Source: Romboutsia ilealis
GTDB taxonomy: Bacteria; Bacillota; Clostridia; Peptostreptococcales; Peptostreptococcaceae
Direction: 5' to 3'
Assembly (NCBI RefSeq): GCF_900015215.1
Contig: NZ_LN555523.1
Span: forward strand, 1,492,381 to 1,556,380
Length of the DNA stretch: 64,000 bases
Of this stretch, positions 61,541-64,000 are shown piece after piece. A model generated the notes under the pieces. It worked only from the letters and a program-made list of their open reading frames with translations, was not told the origin of the DNA and searched no databases. Within the stretch, counting starts at the first letter, position 1, and the number at the start of each line of letters is the position of its first letter. The translations under genes were made by a program, and so were the position numbers.

Positions 61541-61563
61541 TTTTAATTAATTTAATTGTAAGT

Positions 61564-62457
61564 TTATTCTTGTATCCCTAGTATTTCTAACCCATCTTCT
61601 ATACATTTTATATCCAGAGGGAAATCAGGCCCCTTTTCACCATCAATATCTGTAATTAACCCATCTACACATTCAATGTATATTTCCTTAGTTTTAAAAT
61701 ATAATATATCATCATCCTCATTTAAATTTTCTAAATGCTCTCCCTTTAATACATTTATAAATACTGGTATAGATTTTGGAATTGGCATATCTTTAAAAAT
61801 AATTACATCTAAATATCCATCATCTAACTCAGCTTTATATGCTAAATTTAGATTTCCTGCAGTTTTTCCATTAAAAACTAACATGAGATACATCTTGCCT
61901 TTATACTCTACTTCCTCAGATTTTACTTTTATATTAAAAGCTCTAAGATGAAGCGCTTCCTCTATTCCTGCTATATAATATGCCACTTTTCCCATATAGT
62001 TTTTAAAATCAGGATTTATCTTTTGAGATACATCTGTAAACATTCCTGCGCTTGCTACATTTATAAAATACTTATCATTTATTTTTCCTATATCAAAATT
62101 TCTTGGCTTAGAATTTATAATATTATTTACTGCTTTTTTTATATCAAATTCTAATCCTAAAGAATGTGCAAAATCATTAGCAGTACCAACTGGAAGTATA
62201 CCCACTGGTAGGTTTATATTTAAATTTTTCATAGTGTTTATTACTATGTCTATTGTTCCATCTCCACCTGCTATTATTAAATGTTCATATGTATCATCTA
62301 TATCTAAAAAGGCTTTTTCTATATACTCATTTTTATCTATTCTATATGGTATAAGTATAATGTTATGCTTTTGATATATACTTATTATAAAATCCAAGCT
62401 ATTTACTATTGATTTTTCACCTGAATTTGGATTGTATATAAGTTTTGCTTTTCTCAT
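61564..62457 (-). CDS. diacylglycerol/lipid kinase family protein
   Basis: About 297 aa. NPNSGEK (substrate/ATP loop), AGGDGTIDIVIN (GGDGT catalytic motif) and LPVGTANDFAHSLG of the DAGK_cat family, YegS/DgkB-like. It phosphorylates diacylglycerol or a related lipid for membrane recycling. Start: the frame opens at 62553 but AAGGAGGTTTC sits just before the ATG at 62457, preferred. It follows the LUD gene on the same strand but is separated by a hairpin. Confidence 0.93.
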   Translation of the reverse strand: MRKAKLIYNPNSGEKSIVNSLDFIISIYQKHNIILIPYRIDKNEYIEKAFLDIDDTYEHLIIAGGDGTIDIVINTMKNLNINLPVGILPVGTANDFAHSLGLEFDIKKAVNNIINSKPRNFDIGKINDKYFINVASAGMFTDVSQKINPDFKNYMGKVAYYIAGIEEALHLRAFNIKVKSEEVEYKGKMYLMLVFNGKTAGNLNLAYKAELDDGYLDVIIFKDMPIPKSIPVFINVLKGEHLENLNEDDDILYFKTKEIYIECVDGLITDIDGEKGPDFPLDIKCIEDGLEILGIQE

Positions 62458-62503
62458 GAAACCTCCTTTAAACTTAACCTTTATGATATATATTATATAT
62501 ACA

Positions 62504-62536
62504 AAAGGATATACCTTTATTTTAATATATCCTTTA
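62504..62536 (-). terminator. terminator between LUD and lipid-kinase genes
   Basis: AAAGGATATA / TATATCCTTT with a 13-base loop; T-run follows on the minus strand. Confidence 0.78.
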
Positions 62537-62542
62537 TTTTTA

Positions 62543-63184
62543 TTAATAACCAAAGTTTTCGTTTAAAAATATTACATGAATTCTATTTGCAGTTCTTTGT
62601 CTTTTTATAATTGTATACTCACAGCATATTCTATCTGAGCTACTACAATCCATACAATACCCTTTTATTTTACATGGTGTATTAGTATTTAGCCTTTTAG
62701 CATTCGCAGGGGCACACATACTTTTATTGCGCTCTACCGCTTCATTAATATTTTTTACTATTTTATTAACTCCCACTACTACTATAACTTTATCTGGTCC
62801 ATAAAGCATAGCTGCTACCCTATTTCCATTACCATCTACATTGTATAACTCTCCATTTTCTGTTATAGCATTAGTACTAGTAAAAAAAGCATCTGCACTA
62901 AAAGTCTTTCTATATAATTCTTTTAAATCTTCTTTAGTTAAGTTTTCTTCATATCTATCTATAAAATTAAATCTTTGACTTCTTAAATGATCTATAACAC
63001 CTGTTTCAATTAATGTCATAGATCCTCCGCAACTAACTGTATCACCTTCATTTGTAAGAGAATCTATTATTTTTATAAGCTCGTCTTTATCATTTGCAAG
63101 GTAACCTTTCATATTATTACTTTCTAATGATTTTATAGTATTTTGTATTTTAGTCTCATTTACCCAATTTACATATTTATCCAT
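62543..63184 (-). CDS. LUD-domain (DUF162) protein
   Basis: About 213 aa. The LUD fold shows VSCGGSMTLIETGVIDHLR, DAFFTSTNAITENGEL and GPDKVIVVVGVNKIVKNINEA. A C-terminal Cys cluster (CKIKGYCMDCSSSDRICCEY) may hold an iron-sulphur cluster. LUD proteins with such clusters take part in lactate/electron metabolism (LutB/LutC-like). Start: the ATG at 63190 lies in the SD, so the ATG at 63184 is preferred. Followed by the ferredoxin-type gene upstream on the same strand, 56 nt away. Confidence 0.85.
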   Translation of the reverse strand: MDKYVNWVNETKIQNTIKSLESNNMKGYLANDKDELIKIIDSLTNEGDTVSCGGSMTLIETGVIDHLRSQRFNFIDRYEENLTKEDLKELYRKTFSADAFFTSTNAITENGELYNVDGNGNRVAAMLYGPDKVIVVVGVNKIVKNINEAVERNKSMCAPANAKRLNTNTPCKIKGYCMDCSSSDRICCEYTIIKRQRTANRIHVIFLNENFGY

Positions 63185-63240
63185 AAACATTCTCCCACCT
63201 TAACCTATTTTTATATTATTATAATATCATATTATTTTAA

Positions 63241-64000
63241 TTAATTTGATTTTTTTCGTTCAGGTTTTTTTATACTAAGTAGTCTATCTAGGTAAGTCGA
63301 CTTTAATTGTTCATTAGCTAAGGCTCTTTTAGCTGGTTCTAAGTTTAATATGCTAGATAAAATTGCACCCATAGCTCTATGACTAGCTAAAGCTTCATTA
63401 TCAAATATAAGATTTTGTAACTGACCTTTTTCAATAGCCATTAAAACTGCTCTATGCACAGAATTTGCTGGTGTTATTATTTTTTCCTTACGTTTTCTAA
63501 GTGTAATACTTTTTTTATGACAATTTCTAACGCATACTCCACACCCTAAACATCTATCTTCATCGATTTTTACAACTTCTTTGTTATTTTCAATTGATTT
63601 ACTTATAGCATCTATTGGACAAATCTTTACACACTTGCCACAGTTTATGCAAGAATCGTAGTTTATCTGTGGTATAAAACTAGTTGTCTGAACTGGATTC
63701 ATATTTCCAAATCGTTTTGCTGCTACTAATGCTTCACAACAACATCCACAACAATTACATATAAATGTTACTCCACTTCTTACATTCTCTCCACATTGAA
63801 CTAAGTTATTTTCATAAGCCTGATGAAGAAGCTCCTTACACTCAGATGCATCTACCCTTCTTGCAAAATTATTATTTATTAAAGAGTTTGCTGTATTATT
63901 AAAAGTCATGCATATATCCATAGGCGCATCACATGCCTTTCCTACGTGGCTCATTCTATGCCTACAGTAACACATACTTATACCAATATGTTTTGATTCT
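63241..64000 (-). CDS. 4Fe-4S ferredoxin-type protein, 5' end beyond window
   Basis: At least 252 aa; the frame runs unbroken (ESKHIGIS, then MCYCRHRMSHVG) off the right edge, so the annotated ATG at 63975 is probably internal. Motifs: CNCCGCCCEAL, and two 4Fe-4S modules (CINCGKCVKICPIDAI; CLGCGVCVRNCHKKSI) near 109-160, with MCYCRHRMSHVGKACDAP typical of ferredoxin/indolepyruvate-oxidoreductase-associated proteins. It carries electrons to partners; co-location with the LUD protein suggests a joint redox role (inference). Confidence 0.88.
   Translation of the reverse strand, partial: ESKHIGISMCYCRHRMSHVGKACDAPMDICMTFNNTANSLINNNFARRVDASECKELLHQAYENNLVQCGENVRSGVTFICNCCGCCCEALVAAKRFGNMNPVQTTSFIPQINYDSCINCGKCVKICPIDAISKSIENNKEVVKIDEDRCLGCGVCVRNCHKKSITLRKRKEKIITPANSVHRAVLMAIEKGQLQNLIFDNEALASHRAMGAILSSILNLEPAKRALANEQLKSTYLDRLLSIKKPERKKSN

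Overview
The window is AT-rich (coding about 70-75% AT), with strong AGGAGG-type Shine-Dalgarno (SD) sites, many compact intrinsic terminators, rubrerythrin and ferritin-like oxygen-defence proteins, a (2Fe-2S) Bfd protein, an LUD/ferredoxin pair and a GlnRS. Together these point to a strictly anaerobic Firmicute, most likely Peptostreptococcaceae/Clostridia (Paeniclostridium, Paraclostridium, Romboutsia or Clostridioides relatives). This is inference from gene content; no rRNA is present. Most genes lie on the minus strand, as expected for one replichore arm. I see no rRNA, tRNA, CRISPR array, integrase or intact transposase.

Layout. 1-2.8 kb: a 43-bp tandem repeat, then a phage-type lysogeny module (BRO/KilAC antirepressor, Cro-like HTH, divergent repressor, ImmA protease) with repeated TTTGGTTAC motifs. 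2.9-10.6 kb: PdaA-type deacetylase, flavin reductase, MarR-MATE efflux operon with twin operators, Bfd, a PadR-HAAS-DUF4097 envelope-stress operon with a possible -1 frameshift, and a ferritin-like protein. 11.1-18.1 kb: a CUT1-type ABC importer with an embedded metallo-beta-lactamase-fold hydrolase and a nearby cytosolic 5'-nucleotidase. 18.6-21.4 kb: a pyroglutamate operon (DUF969-DUF979-pcp-GGCT). 22.3-26.6 kb: cyclase, DUF2089/SHOCT-like operon, small membrane proteins and rubrerythrin. 26.8-28.7 kb: an Lsa/CplR-like ABC-F gene with a complete ribosome-mediated attenuator. 28.9-31.7 kb: S51 peptidase, ATP-grasp ligase and esterase. 32.2-37.3 kb: a Pot-type ABC importer with an amidohydrolase. 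37.7-46.7 kb: membrane protein, cytoplasmic beta-helix protein, YitT, ADP-ribosylglycohydrolase, YdcF, a TetM-like GTPase and an RpiR regulator. 47.1-50.1 kb: a two-component system. 50.6-64 kb: mnmM, an RluB-type synthase, envelope proteins, glnS, lipid kinase, LUD protein and a ferredoxin cut by the window edge.

Two families of non-coding repeats are scattered between the genes. One is a 128-129-bp MITE-like element with about 20-bp terminal inverted repeats (three full copies, three solo ends). The other is a structured TTCGCTTCGCTTGAGCGACG-type element, always intergenic and nearly always just 3' of a leftward gene, often abutting its terminator.

The most informative regulatory finding is the 290-nt leader of the ABC-F gene. 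It has a consensus promoter, a three-codon leader ORF with a strong SD, an intrinsic terminator, and mutually exclusive pairings that link the leader-ORF stop codon to termination.
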